From NCBI GenBank assembly GCA_964291335.2, contig OZ219748.1:496001-560000 (forward strand): a DNA stretch of 64,000 nucleotides, read 5' to 3'. This document shows positions 51,836 to 61,032 of the stretch, piece by piece; the first letter of the stretch is position 1; each line of letters begins with the position of its first letter. The notes below the pieces were generated by a model. That model searched no databases. It was not told where the DNA came from and saw nothing but the letters and a program-made list of their open reading frames with translations. The translations under genes and the position numbers were made by a program. Source of the DNA: G964291335 sp964291335 (GTDB lineage Bacteria; Chloroflexota; Dehalococcoidia; Lucifugimonadales; UBA3495).

Positions 51836-52038
51836 TTCCGCATCGGCGAAGACTGTGCAGGGGCAATTCCCGGGGCGGGCCGTTGGCTGGCCCGGTTTCC
51901 GCCGGCGGCATAAACCCCGGCCGGGAGCAAAACGGCATTGACCCTGTGGCTCGTTTTTGGTGTATAGGTTGCTCAATTTCACCGTTGTTTCCGGTGGGCA
52001 GAGCAACGATAATGGCAGTCTTGGAGGAGGAGATCATT

Positions 52039-52281
52039 ATGCCAGACGTTTACTACGTAAGGCCCAGCAATTTTCTTTCCGACTCCCGGGATAAGACTAT
52101 AATTACGGGAGACTCGGAGAACGACGTTCTGCAGAAAGTTTACGATTACCTGAACAGCCCGGAGGGCCGGCAGCGTTATCCGACAGTGGAAGACCCGAAA
52201 GAGCTGGAAAACAACATCCGCAGGTGCATTTTCGTGAAAGGTCAGAAGGTGTTCGGCACCCGCGCGCCCGACGCTCACTAG
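52039..52281 (+). CDS. Small conserved protein of unknown function
   Basis: 80 residues from ATG 52039, with GGAGGAGGAG upstream that decides the start; the longer frame to 51883 is noise. Acidic and basic residues alternate; segments VYYVRPSNFLSDSR and IRRCIFVKGQKVFG suggest a small alpha/beta fold. I do not recognise it. It follows sodN by about 200 bp on the same strand and ends before a good terminator. Confidence 0.65.
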   Translation: MPDVYYVRPSNFLSDSRDKTIITGDSENDVLQKVYDYLNSPEGRQRYPTVEDPKELENNIRRCIFVKGQKVFGTRAPDAH

Positions 52282-52300
52282 CCCCGTTTCCGGCAAGGGA

Positions 52301-52341
52301 AAACAGGAGGCCCAGGCAATTCGCCTGAGCCTCTGTTTTTT
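52301..52341 (+). terminator. Rho-independent terminator
   Basis: AACAGGAGGCCCAGGC pairs with GCCTGAGCCTCTGTT (one bulge, one mismatch), followed by TTTTTTG, 20 bp after the stop of the small gene. It may also end the gene coming from the right. Confidence 0.75.
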
Positions 52342-52408
52342 GCGCCCCCGCAGCTTACCGCTGGCCGGGCCCGGCATCTCCGGGCCTGGCCAGCCGGGGG
52401 ACGCCAGA

Positions 52409-52753
52409 TTAGTTGCCGTCGTCGAAGCTGACAATGACGATGGCATTGGCGATTAGCGTACCATCGGTCCCCGCATCGTTCAGCACCTGCAAACCGCCGT
52501 GGACCACATTGATATAGCCAGTACCGTGGGGCAGCGTGGCAATGACCGCATCGCCGTCCACCTGGTCGGGTTCCGGCACGCCGATAGTAACGTCAACCCG
52601 CATGTCATCCGCCGTTTTACCGAGCAGACGTTGAAACCCCAGGCTGCTGTGGTGCAGCGCATCAAAAACGGCGCGCTTGGCCGCACTGGTATAGTCCAGG
52701 CCATGAACATCTACGCCCATGCCCATTTCAGTAACGCATCGTACTAATGCCAT
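52409..52753 (-). CDS. Lin0512-family protein
   Basis: 114 residues from ATG 52753 after GGAGGCAA. The pattern GMGVDVHGLDYTSAAKRAVFDALHHSS and the C-terminal IANAIVIVSFDDG match the conserved Lin0512 family (cytoplasmic, function unknown). It converges with the small gene at 52039 and lies next to fumC. Confidence 0.75.
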   Translation of the reverse strand: MALVRCVTEMGMGVDVHGLDYTSAAKRAVFDALHHSSLGFQRLLGKTADDMRVDVTIGVPEPDQVDGDAVIATLPHGTGYINVVHGGLQVLNDAGTDGTLIANAIVIVSFDDGN

Positions 52754-52870
52754 AACTTATTGCCTCCGAGCTGATTTCGTGGTTGAATATTCCGCCGGGG
52801 CCGGCCGCCGGCGCTGCTGTTTCAGTATCCCGCAGCAGGGCAGGGCGGCAAGCAAATCGGCGCGGACGGT

Positions 52871-54292
52871 TTAACCGCCGCCACCGCGAACCTCCAGGCT
52901 GGGTCTGGTCATATCCTCCGGGTTGAGCAGTTGTTCCAGTTCTCCGTCGGAAATTTCGGTGCGGAGCCGAGCCACCTCCCGAATCGTCTGACCAGTGGCG
53001 GCAGCTTCCTTGGCAATGGCAGCGGCCGCGTCGTAGCCAATGGCCGGCGCCAGGGCGGTGCCCAGCATCAGCCCCTTTTCCACCATAGCCGGCCCCACGT
53101 CGGTAGCGGCGATTCCCTTGACGCACTGTTCCGCAAAGTTATTGGCCGAGGCCGCCAGCAAGGCAATGGACTGAAGCAGGTTATAGGCTGCTACCGGCAT
53201 CATTGTGTTCAGCTCAAAATAACCGCCCTGACCGGCGAGAGTTACCGTTGCATCGTTCCCCACTACCTGGGCTGCGGCCTGAATCACCGACTCGGCGATA
53301 ACCGGGTTAACCTTGCCGGGCATAATAGAGCTGCCGGGTTGTACCTCAGGAACAGTAATTTCGCCCAGCCCGGCCCGGGGGCCGCAAGCAATAAACCGGA
53401 TGTCGTTGGCAATCTTATGCAGGCTGATTGCAATGGTTTTCAGCTCGCCGCTGGCCTCGACTACTGCATCCAGGGTAGCCTGAGCCTGAAAGTGATTGCC
53501 GGTTTCCCGCACTACTACCCCCGCAACCTCGGAAAGGGTCTGACAGGTTCGGGCGGAAAACTCCGGGTGGGTATTAACCCCGGTCCCCACCGCCGTGCCG
53601 CCCAGGGCTACCTCGCTCAGGGCTTCCTGGGCCCGGCGCAGCCTCCGGATGCCGTTCCCGGCCTGGCCGGCATAACCCAGAAACTCTTGCCCTAACCGGA
53701 TTGGCGTAGCGTCCTGCAGGTGGGTACGCCCGGTTTTGATTACCGGCCAGAACTCGTTAGCCTTCTTCTGCAACTCGTCCTGCAATAACTGTAAGCCGGG
53801 AATCAGGTCTTCCTCTATCGCCATCAGCGCCGCCAGGTGCATGGCGGTGGGAATGACATCGTTGGAAGACTGGCCCAGGTTTACGTGGTCGTTGGGGTGT
53901 ACCAGGCGGGAACCGAGGCCGCCGCCCAGGAGTTGCGAGGCCCGATTGGCAATTACTTCATTAGCGTTAGTGTTGGTAGAAGTTCCCGAACCGGTCTGGA
54001 AAATGTCAAGAACAAAATGAGAGTCGAGCCGGCCGTCAATGACTTCCTGGGCGGCGGCGGCGATAGCTTTTCCAATGGTTTCATCCAAAACGCCCAGTGC
54101 CATATTGGCGCTGGCCGCCGACTGCTTAATCAGGGCCAGGGCCCGAATAAAGGAGCGGGGAAAGCGCAAGTCGCTGATGGGGAAGTTGAGCACTGCCCGC
54201 ATAGTGGACGCCCCGTATAATGCATCGGCCGGCACTTCCATTGCGCCCATGGAGTCTCGTTCAATTCTCGTGTCCGGGTTATTGGTCGTCAT
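52871..54292 (-). CDS. fumC: Class II fumarate hydratase
   Basis: 473 residues from ATG 54292. Class II fumarase interconverts fumarate and malate. The signature loop GSSIMPGKVNPVIAES with catalytic Ser is intact; also seen are the TGSGTSTNTNANEV substrate-site segment and GRTHLQDATPIRLG. Aspartase is the closest alternative family, but the N-terminal MGAMEVPADALYGASTMRA and the TGSGT motif suit fumarase. A TATAAT box near 54383 may drive it. Confidence 0.9.
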   Translation of the reverse strand: MTTNNPDTRIERDSMGAMEVPADALYGASTMRAVLNFPISDLRFPRSFIRALALIKQSAASANMALGVLDETIGKAIAAAAQEVIDGRLDSHFVLDIFQTGSGTSTNTNANEVIANRASQLLGGGLGSRLVHPNDHVNLGQSSNDVIPTAMHLAALMAIEEDLIPGLQLLQDELQKKANEFWPVIKTGRTHLQDATPIRLGQEFLGYAGQAGNGIRRLRRAQEALSEVALGGTAVGTGVNTHPEFSARTCQTLSEVAGVVVRETGNHFQAQATLDAVVEASGELKTIAISLHKIANDIRFIACGPRAGLGEITVPEVQPGSSIMPGKVNPVIAESVIQAAAQVVGNDATVTLAGQGGYFELNTMMPVAAYNLLQSIALLAASANNFAEQCVKGIAATDVGPAMVEKGLMLGTALAPAIGYDAAAAIAKEAAATGQTIREVARLRTEISDGELEQLLNPEDMTRPSLEVRGGGG

Positions 54293-54636
54293 GTCTCCTT
54301 AAAACGCCTCCAGCTGGTTGTTGCGGCCGGGTCCGGCCCGGTTCAGCGGCCTCCCTCAATCCAGTCGGCCACCCTTTCACCGATTATAATGGCCGATTAT
54401 ATCCGGCAAAGCAGCCCCCATACAACTGCGAACTGCGTAACAGCAATGCTCTGACCGGAAGCAGGGAGCTCATCGACCCGCACATCGGGCTTTCAACGGC
54501 GCTCATCAGGATTTACCGCGCAAGCGTCTCACGTATTGCCAATCGGCAAAATCCTAGTACCATATGAATTAAAGTGAACCAACCCGGCAGCTGGATGGCT
54601 GGTTTCCTCATTTGACGGTATGCCTGGGTGATAGTC
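54293..54636. other. Divergent gap between fumC and the next gene
   Basis: 344 bp, with a TATAAT on the minus strand at 54388-54383 as the likely fumC promoter. No gene seen; the antisense frame there is noise. Confidence 0.4.
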
Positions 54637-55080
54637 ATGTTTGTGGATAGCACAATATACAGTTATGTAATACCGGCGGGAAGGTTCATTGCCGGCTTGT
54701 TTGTCGGGACGATGCTGGGCATAGTTGGCGGATGGGCCGCACTCACTTTTGGCGCCTTCGTAGGCTACCCATGGTCGGCTGAGGTGCACCGCATTATATA
54801 CATTGTCGGTATTGGCGTGGGCGCCGGGCTGGGGGCGTACCTGGGCTGGATTAACCTTAACCTCCGCTGGTATTTCATTCTGGCAACGGTTCTGCTGGCT
54901 ATTGCTGGCGGGGTAATCGGCAGCTACATCGGAAACAATTATTGGGCCGTTTTCACCGAAGCCACCTACATGGGCGAAAGAGACACCCGCGTGAATTATA
55001 CGCACTACGGCGCCGCCGTTGGCGCCATAGCCATTGCAAGCGTTTTTGGTCTTTACACCCACTTCCGCACCCGCAGCTGA
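54637..55080 (+). CDS. Predicted four-helix membrane protein, unknown family
   Basis: 147 residues from ATG 54637; a GTG at 54628 is in frame. Four glycine-rich hydrophobic helices: AGRFIAGLFVGTMLGIVGGW, IIYIVGIGVGAGLGAYLG, FILATVLLAIAGGVIG and GAAVGAIAIASVFGL. No motif known to me. It ends 18 bp before the MmgE/PrpD gene, so they may share a transcript. Confidence 0.6.
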   Translation: MFVDSTIYSYVIPAGRFIAGLFVGTMLGIVGGWAALTFGAFVGYPWSAEVHRIIYIVGIGVGAGLGAYLGWINLNLRWYFILATVLLAIAGGVIGSYIGNNYWAVFTEATYMGERDTRVNYTHYGAAVGAIAIASVFGLYTHFRTRS

Positions 55081-55098
55081 ACCAGCAGGAGGAACCGT

Positions 55099-56505
55099 TT
55101 GACTACACTCGAACATACCGGCGACCTTACCGGCCGCTTGGCCCGATACATGGCCGGGGCCCGGCGCCAGGCTTTACCCCCGGAAGTCGTCCTGGCAGGC
55201 AAGCACCGGATACTGGACTCCCTGGCCGCCGTTGTTTCCGGCGCGCGCCTCACCCCCGGGGAAATGGCTATCGGGTTCATCCGTACCCAGGGCGGCATTC
55301 CCGAATCCTCAGTGCTGGCGACCGACATCAAGACCTCGGCGATTAACGCAGCGCTGACCAATGGTATGTTCGGCCATGCCGATGAAACGGACGACTTTGA
55401 GCCGGTAACCAAGGCTCACCCCGGTTGCTCCGTAACGCCCGCGGCCCTGGCCATGGCGGAAAGGGCGGGCAGCTCCGGGGAAGAGCTGTTAAGGGCAGTA
55501 ACCCTGGGCTATGACCTGTGCTGCCGGTTCCTGCTGGCGCTGGGGCCGGACCTGGTAAGGGGAGGACACCGCAGCGCTGAAGGCTCCAGTTCTACCATGG
55601 GCTGCGCCGCCGCGGCCGCCGCCATCGCCGGCCTGGATGAAGCCGGTATGCGCTATGCCGTCTCTTATGCGGCGCAGCAGGTATCCGGCATCTGGAGCTG
55701 GGTGCGGGATGCCGAGCACGTGGAAAAGGCCTTCGACTTTGCCGGCATGGGCGCCCGCAACGGCGTAACCGCCGCCCTGATGGCCGAAGCGGGCTTGACC
55801 GGCGTGTGGGACGTGCTGGAGGGCGAGCATAATGTGTTGCAGGCCCTCTCTCCCGCGCCGCAGCCCGAGGAAATGGTCAAGGGCCTGGGCCGCCGCTTTA
55901 TGATTGCCGAGACGGCCATCAAACCCTACTCGGTGGGCTACCCGATACAGGCCGCACTGGATGCCTTCTTCACCTTGCAACGGCAGTATAGTTTGACCAA
56001 AGATAACGTAAACCACATAACCGTAAGCCTGCCCAGAGACGGCGCCGGAGTTGTTAACAACCGGTCTATGCCAGATGTCAACCTGCAGCACATGGTCGCC
56101 GTAGCCTTGATGGACGGGCAGGTAACTTTCGAATCCACTCACGACTATCAGCGTATGTCCGACCCGGCCACCGTGGCGGTTAAGGAACGGGTAACGCTGG
56201 TTGCCGATGAAGCCTTGATGAACCCGGCGGCTCCCCGCAGCGGCAAGGTTGCCGCGTCCCTGAAAGACGGGCGGACGGTGGAACACTTCACGCCCCACGC
56301 TTACGGCACCAAAGAGAACCCTATGTCCACTGCGGACGTGAACGTCAAGGCCCGGTCGTTACTGGAACCGGTATTAGGAAGCGAAAGAGCCGAGGCGGTG
56401 GTGCAAATGGTAAACAGCCTGGAAGACCTGCCCAATGTGCGAGACTTGATTCCCTGCCTGACGGTTACCGGCGCGGAAATGGCTCGGGCAGCGCCAGGTC
56501 ATTAA
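55099..56505 (+). CDS. MmgE/PrpD family protein
   Basis: 468 residues from TTG 55099 with AGCAGGAGG nine bases upstream. The family contains 2-methylcitrate dehydratase and cis-aconitate decarboxylase. Landmarks are HRILDSLAAVVSGA, NGMFGHADETDDFEP with the His-Asp cluster of the active site, KPYSVGYPIQAALDAF and the C-terminal domain ending in TVTGAEMARA. No other methylcitrate genes are near, so propionate use is not implied. Confidence 0.87.
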   Translation: MTTLEHTGDLTGRLARYMAGARRQALPPEVVLAGKHRILDSLAAVVSGARLTPGEMAIGFIRTQGGIPESSVLATDIKTSAINAALTNGMFGHADETDDFEPVTKAHPGCSVTPAALAMAERAGSSGEELLRAVTLGYDLCCRFLLALGPDLVRGGHRSAEGSSSTMGCAAAAAAIAGLDEAGMRYAVSYAAQQVSGIWSWVRDAEHVEKAFDFAGMGARNGVTAALMAEAGLTGVWDVLEGEHNVLQALSPAPQPEEMVKGLGRRFMIAETAIKPYSVGYPIQAALDAFFTLQRQYSLTKDNVNHITVSLPRDGAGVVNNRSMPDVNLQHMVAVALMDGQVTFESTHDYQRMSDPATVAVKERVTLVADEALMNPAAPRSGKVAASLKDGRTVEHFTPHAYGTKENPMSTADVNVKARSLLEPVLGSERAEAVVQMVNSLEDLPNVRDLIPCLTVTGAEMARAAPGH

Positions 56506-56567
56506 CCGCTAACCGCTCCGAAAACCTCACTGGAAAAAGCGGCAGCCGAATGCAACCGAACCTTCAG

Positions 56568-56610
56568 AAGCAGTTTGGGAACGGGTTGAAAATCCGTTCC
56601 CAAACTGCTT
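56568..56610. terminator. Strong hairpin between convergent prpD-like and dnaN
   Basis: Perfect 17-bp inverted repeat: 56568-56584 (AAGCAGTTTGGGAACGG) pairs with 56594-56610, loop GTTGAAAAT. It lies between the two convergent genes and would serve both strands. No T tract. Confidence 0.65.
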
Positions 56611-56672
56611 ACGCCCGGTATGCCGCACCTGATTCCCGATGCCCGGCGTCCTTCATTTGCCGTCGCCCGGGG

Positions 56673-57824
56673 CTACCATTGAACGAACATAGGCATAACC
56701 ACGTGAACGTAGTCATCGGAATCGGTGGGCTTGAAGACACCGGGGCTGGAAGACGTGGTAGTCTCAATAGCCACCTGTCCTCCGTCCAGCACCGACAGCA
56801 CCTCTTGCAAGTATCGACTGTTAAAAGCGATTTTAGCTTCGCCGCCCTCGATAGATTCGGCGTCCACTTCCCCCTGGTTTTCCCCCACTTCTTCAGAACG
56901 GGCGGAGACCACCAGCTTGCCGGGGCCGCCTTCTGCAATAGAAACGCCGGTGGCCGGCGCCAGTTCCAGACGAATAATGTTGCTGCCGTCCCGGGCGAAA
57001 ATAGCGGCGGAACGGGTCGCCCGCTGCAACCGTGACAAGTCAAAAACGCTGCGGGTATCGTACTTTTGCGGTATCAGCTGATCGTAGTTGGGGAAAGTGC
57101 CTTGCACCAATTGCGACATCACTTCTATGACGCCCAGTTTGAACAGCACTTGCCCCCGCGCCGGCACCATCATTATCTCTACGGAATCATCCTGGTCGCC
57201 CAGCAGCCGGGCAAGCTCGTTCAAGGTGCGGGCCGGTACGATAATGCTGATTTCCGATTCAATCGGCTCGGCCAGGTCTCCATGCTGAACCGCCAGGCGG
57301 AAACCGTCGGCAGCCGCCAGCGTAAAACGGCTTTCGGAGAGCTTTACCTCGACCCCGGTCAATACCGGCCGTGATTCCTCGGTCGCTGCCGCAAAAACCA
57401 CCCGCTCGATTGCTCGTTTCAGATCCCGCATTCCGGCACGAGCGGCAACCCCTTCCTGTACCTGGGGAATGGGCGGAAATTCACTGGCATCCACCCCATG
57501 AATACGGGCATCTACCCTTCCGCAACTCAGATGCAACACCTTGCTGCTGACGTCCAGATTCAAGTCAATCCGATCACTGGGCAGGGAATTGACAAACTCG
57601 CTCAGCAGCCGCGCCGGCACGGTGATGGAACCCTCTTCCTCAATCATTGCGCCAACCCAGGTAGTAATGCCGATTTCCAGGTTGGTAGCGGCCAGCTTCA
57701 GCATCCCGCGCTCGGTCTCCAGTAACACATTCTGGGTAATCGGCAAGGTGGAGCGGCTGGCCACTGCACGCCCTACTATGGCAAGACCTCGGCTCAAGTT
57801 CTCTTGCAGACAGGATAATTTCAT
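56673..57824 (-). CDS. dnaN: DNA polymerase III beta subunit (sliding clamp)
   Basis: 383 residues from ATG 57824 (MKLSCLQENLSRGLAIVGRA). The clamp is a homodimeric ring of three similar domains per subunit; the pattern TQNVLLETERGMLKLAATNLEIG, the second-domain GVEVKLSESRFTLAAADGFRLAV, and the C-terminal MPMFVQ with Leu/Pro replaced are seen. dnaA and recF are not adjacent, so this is not the usual dnaA-dnaN-recF cluster, and no oriC-like DnaA boxes are seen here. DNA polymerase IV in this window carries a clamp-binding tail. Confidence 0.93.
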   Translation of the reverse strand: MKLSCLQENLSRGLAIVGRAVASRSTLPITQNVLLETERGMLKLAATNLEIGITTWVGAMIEEEGSITVPARLLSEFVNSLPSDRIDLNLDVSSKVLHLSCGRVDARIHGVDASEFPPIPQVQEGVAARAGMRDLKRAIERVVFAAATEESRPVLTGVEVKLSESRFTLAAADGFRLAVQHGDLAEPIESEISIIVPARTLNELARLLGDQDDSVEIMMVPARGQVLFKLGVIEVMSQLVQGTFPNYDQLIPQKYDTRSVFDLSRLQRATRSAAIFARDGSNIIRLELAPATGVSIAEGGPGKLVVSARSEEVGENQGEVDAESIEGGEAKIAFNSRYLQEVLSVLDGGQVAIETTTSSSPGVFKPTDSDDYVHVVMPMFVQW

Positions 57825-57948
57825 TGCGAGGTCACCTAACTAACAAATAACTCTGGGTATTATGGCTCAAGGCCTGCAAAGTTTAAAGGTATATCATACC
57901 GCAGTTTCACCGGATTCAAGCCCGCCGCCCGATTTTGCCAGCCGTTGC

Positions 57949-57975
57949 CTGACGCAAGCCAATGGCTTGCGTCAG
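57949..57975. repeat. Perfect 12-bp inverted repeat in the dnaN-alaX divergent region
   Basis: CTGACGCAAGCC (57949-57960) and GGCTTGCGTCAG (57964-57975) around AAT. It could be an operator for the divergent pair or a structural hairpin; it is not followed by T residues. Confidence 0.6.
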
Positions 57976-58050
57976 ATCGCCGCTATCAGGCGAAACAACC
58001 GGGCGGGCAGACCGGAAACCGGCAATGGATGCTCCCGAGCGACCGGCCGC

Positions 58051-58080
58051 CTGACGCCGGTCGGCGCCCTTTGCTATAAT
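58051..58080 (+). promoter_or_regulatory. Predicted promoter of the AlaX-type gene
   Basis: CTGACG (58051-58056) and TATAAT (58075-58080) are 18 bp apart, with a TGC extension before the -10 box. The start would be near 58087, about 36 nt before the ATG. Confidence 0.6.
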
Positions 58081-58122
58081 GAGATGAGGCCGGTTTATCC
58101 GGGGCATCGAGGGAAGGAAAAA

Positions 58123-58833
58123 ATGACGGAATTATTGGCTCAGGTTGACGCTTACCTTCAGGAGTTCACCGCCCGGGTTGTTGAGGCGTCGGAGGGCGGA
58201 GTGGTTCTGGACCGTACCGCCTTTTATGCCGGCGGGGGCGGTCAACCCTGCGACACCGGCAGCTTAAGCGATGGTCAGCAGGATTTTCCGGTTTCCAAAG
58301 TGGGCCGGGTTAACGGGAAAATTGTTCACCAGATTGACGGCCCCCGGCCAGCCGTGAACGCCCAGGTTGCCGGACGCATCAATTGGGAAGTTCGCTATCG
58401 CCTGATGCGTACCCACACTGCCCTGCACATCCTCTGCGGCATAGTCTGGCGGGACTATGGCGCCAAGGTTACCGGGGGAGATATGCGCCCCGGCGAAGCC
58501 CGAATGGACTTTGAGCTGGAGCAAATGACCAGCGAGTTTGCCAGCGAGATAGAGTCCAGGGTCAACCGGGAAGTGGCTGCGGCTCGTCCGGTTCACGTCA
58601 ACCATCTGACCCGCGCCGAAGCCGAACAAGTCCCTGACCTGATTCGAACCAGGATTAATCTGCTGCCACCCGATATTCAGGAAGTGCGCACCATAGACAT
58701 CAGCGGTCTGGACCTGCAAGCCGATGGCGGCACCCACGTAGCCAACACATCGGAGGTTGGCCGCGTAAAAGTGGTGGGACACGAAAGCAAGGGGCGCATC
58801 AATAAACGGCTGCGCATCGCCCTCGAAAACTGA
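58123..58833 (+). CDS. Alanyl-tRNA editing protein (AlaX type)
   Basis: 236 residues from ATG 58123 after GAGGGAAGGA. AlaX proteins hydrolyse Ser-tRNA-Ala or Gly-tRNA-Ala in trans, like the editing domain of AlaRS. The zinc motif HxxxH is RTHTALH, and the second pair reads ADGGTHV, where many members have CGGTHV, so the Cys ligand is Asp here. The SGLDLQADGGTH segment is otherwise normal. The N-terminal FYAGGGGQPCDTG is the usual substrate-site segment. Confidence 0.88.
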   Translation: MTELLAQVDAYLQEFTARVVEASEGGVVLDRTAFYAGGGGQPCDTGSLSDGQQDFPVSKVGRVNGKIVHQIDGPRPAVNAQVAGRINWEVRYRLMRTHTALHILCGIVWRDYGAKVTGGDMRPGEARMDFELEQMTSEFASEIESRVNREVAAARPVHVNHLTRAEAEQVPDLIRTRINLLPPDIQEVRTIDISGLDLQADGGTHVANTSEVGRVKVVGHESKGRINKRLRIALEN

Positions 58834-58987
58834 AACAGCGCAAAGCCGGCGCCCGGCCCCTTGTAGTCAAACCCTTTCCGGGCGTTCGGAAGGCTCATCC
58901 GGGTTGCCAGCTCATTACGTTAAGTCCAACGACGCCGGGGGAGGGTCAAATCTTGCCGGTCAGCCAGCCATCAGACAGGACACCTTT

Positions 58988-60994
58988 ATGCCTGAAACCG
59001 TAGTCGGCATTGACGTGGGCGGCACCTTTACCGACATAGCCATTCTGCAGGATGGCCGGCTGTCCATTCACAAACTGCCTTCAACGCCTCACGACCCCTC
59101 TGTCGGGGTATGCCAGGGAATACAGGAAATTGACGCAGGCGAGGCCGAGTATGTGCACGGTTCTACGGTAGCCACCAACGCCCTGCTGGAGGGCAAGGGA
59201 GGGCGCACCGCCCTGATTACCACTCTGGGTTTTGAGGATGTTCTGGAAATCGGACGGCAAAGCCGCGCGGAGCTGTATAACCTGGACCTGGAACGGCCTC
59301 CGGCGCTGGCCCCCTGGGAACTGCGCTTTGGCCTGCCGGAGCGAGTGGACTATACCGGCGCCATCCTGGAGGATTTGACACCGGAGGCAGTCGCCACCCT
59401 GATGTCTTTGCTGAACGAGACGTCGGTGGATGGGGTAGCAGTTTCTTTCCTGTTTTCTTTTCTGAATTCATCGCATGAGGAAATGCTGCTGGCAGCCCTG
59501 CGCCAACTGCCCAATGCGCCCTTTATTTCCATTTCCAGCCGGGTGATACCCGAGTTCCGGGAATACGAGCGCACCAGCACGGTAGTAGTAAACTCCTACG
59601 TGGGCCCGGTTATGGCCCACTATCTGGAGCAGCTGGAAAAGAGCCTGGGCCGGGGGTTGCGGATAATGCAGTCCTCCGGTGGCAGCATCACCGCCAGGCT
59701 GGCCGCCGAGCAGCCGGTGCGCACTATACTCAGTGGCCCGGCCGGCGGCGTCGTCGGAGCCTTTCACCTGGGCCGACAGGCCGGATTTCCGGACATTATT
59801 ACCCTCGATATGGGCGGCACCTCTACCGATGTTTCCCTGTGTCCCGGCCGCATCAAGGAAACTACCTCCGCCACCCTGGGCGGCTACCCCATCAGCGTAC
59901 CGATGATCGAGATTCACACCGTCGGCGCCGGCGGCGGCTCCATCGCCCGGGTGGATGCCGGCGGCACCCTGGCGGTGGGCCCGGAGTCCGCCGGCGCCGA
60001 CCCCGGCCCGGCCTGCTACGGCAAGGGTGAACAGATTACGGTTACCGATGCCAACCTGGTTCTGGGTCGCCTGCGGCCGGCCCAATTCCTGGGAGGACGG
60101 CTGCCCCTTGACCGGCATCGCGCCGCAGAATTGATTGGCCGGCTGGCCGGGCAAATCGGCGCTTCAGTACCCGAAACCGCCCTGGGAATAATACGGGTGG
60201 TCAACGCCAACATGGAACGGGCGATAAGAACCATCTCTCTGGAAAGGGGCTACGACCCCCGCCGCTTTACGCTGGTGCCTTTCGGCGGCGCCGGGCCGAT
60301 GCACAGCTGCGAATTGGCCCGGGAGCTGGGCATTCCCCGCGTGCTGATTCCGACGCACCCCGGTATTTTATCCGCTTTGGGTGTGGCCATAGCCGATGTG
60401 GTAAAAGATTATTCCCGCACCGTGATGCTGCGGGGCGACGATTTGCAGCCGGCCAGACTGGAAGAGGAGTTTCACGGGATGGAAGGCCAGGCGCGGGAGG
60501 AACTGCGCCGGGAAGGTTTGCCGGTGGAGCAGATGAGTTCCCGCCGGTTTCTGGATGCCCGCTACGTGGGGCAATCATTTGAGTTGACCATTGATTGCCC
60601 GCCCTTGAATCGCCGTTCCGGTTTGCGCCGCTCCATTGCCAACAGCTTTTACCAGGCGCATCGGCAGAGATTCGGTTACGCCGACCGCAACGAGGCCGTG
60701 GAAATCGTGAATTTGCGGGTTAAGCTGGAACTGGCAGCAGAAAAGCCCGCCAGCGAGCCTCATCCGTCCAGCGCCGGGGGTGTTTCAGCCGCCGAAATTG
60801 GCGAAGCTGAGGTAGTCTTCCGAGAGGGGCCTTTGACCACATCATTGTACGACCGGGAGCAATTAACTTGCGGACACCGGGTAGTTGGCCCGGCTCTGCT
60901 GTTACAACTGGATACTACCGTCGTCGTGCCGCCCGGCTGGGGTGGGGTCGTTGACCCCTGGGGCAACCTGGTACTGGAACCTCGGCAAGCCTGA
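58988..60994 (+). CDS. hyuA: Hydantoinase/oxoprolinase subunit A (HyuA-type)
   Basis: 668 residues from ATG 58988. HyuA with HyuB hydrolyses cyclic amides (hydantoins, oxoproline, N-methylhydantoin) with ATP, or carboxylates acetone in related enzymes. The N-terminal ATPase motif is VVGIDVGGTFTDIA; ILSGPAGGVVGAFHL, LDMGGTSTDVSL and PFGGAGPMHSCELA are intact. HyuB lies one gene away (61972), with a PIG-L deacetylase between. Substrate unknown. Confidence 0.9.
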   Translation: MPETVVGIDVGGTFTDIAILQDGRLSIHKLPSTPHDPSVGVCQGIQEIDAGEAEYVHGSTVATNALLEGKGGRTALITTLGFEDVLEIGRQSRAELYNLDLERPPALAPWELRFGLPERVDYTGAILEDLTPEAVATLMSLLNETSVDGVAVSFLFSFLNSSHEEMLLAALRQLPNAPFISISSRVIPEFREYERTSTVVVNSYVGPVMAHYLEQLEKSLGRGLRIMQSSGGSITARLAAEQPVRTILSGPAGGVVGAFHLGRQAGFPDIITLDMGGTSTDVSLCPGRIKETTSATLGGYPISVPMIEIHTVGAGGGSIARVDAGGTLAVGPESAGADPGPACYGKGEQITVTDANLVLGRLRPAQFLGGRLPLDRHRAAELIGRLAGQIGASVPETALGIIRVVNANMERAIRTISLERGYDPRRFTLVPFGGAGPMHSCELARELGIPRVLIPTHPGILSALGVAIADVVKDYSRTVMLRGDDLQPARLEEEFHGMEGQAREELRREGLPVEQMSSRRFLDARYVGQSFELTIDCPPLNRRSGLRRSIANSFYQAHRQRFGYADRNEAVEIVNLRVKLELAAEKPASEPHPSSAGGVSAAEIGEAEVVFREGPLTTSLYDREQLTCGHRVVGPALLLQLDTTVVVPPGWGGVVDPWGNLVLEPRQA

Positions 60995-61032
60995 CAGACC
61001 TGTTCCAGCCTGAACCTGAAGGAGCCGCCCAC

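Larger units (their letters stand above)
57825..58122. other. Divergent region between dnaN and the AlaX-type gene
   Basis: 298 bp. It holds the palindrome GGTAT-ATC-ATACC (57888-57900), a perfect 12-bp hairpin CTGACGCAAGCC-AAT-GGCTTGCGTCAG (57949-57975), and a promoter for the right-hand gene (58051-58080). No DnaA boxes recognised. Confidence 0.45.

Noticed and set aside
57825..58122. Replication origin next to dnaN
   Set aside because: No DnaA boxes or AT-rich unwinding region, and dnaA is not adjacent.
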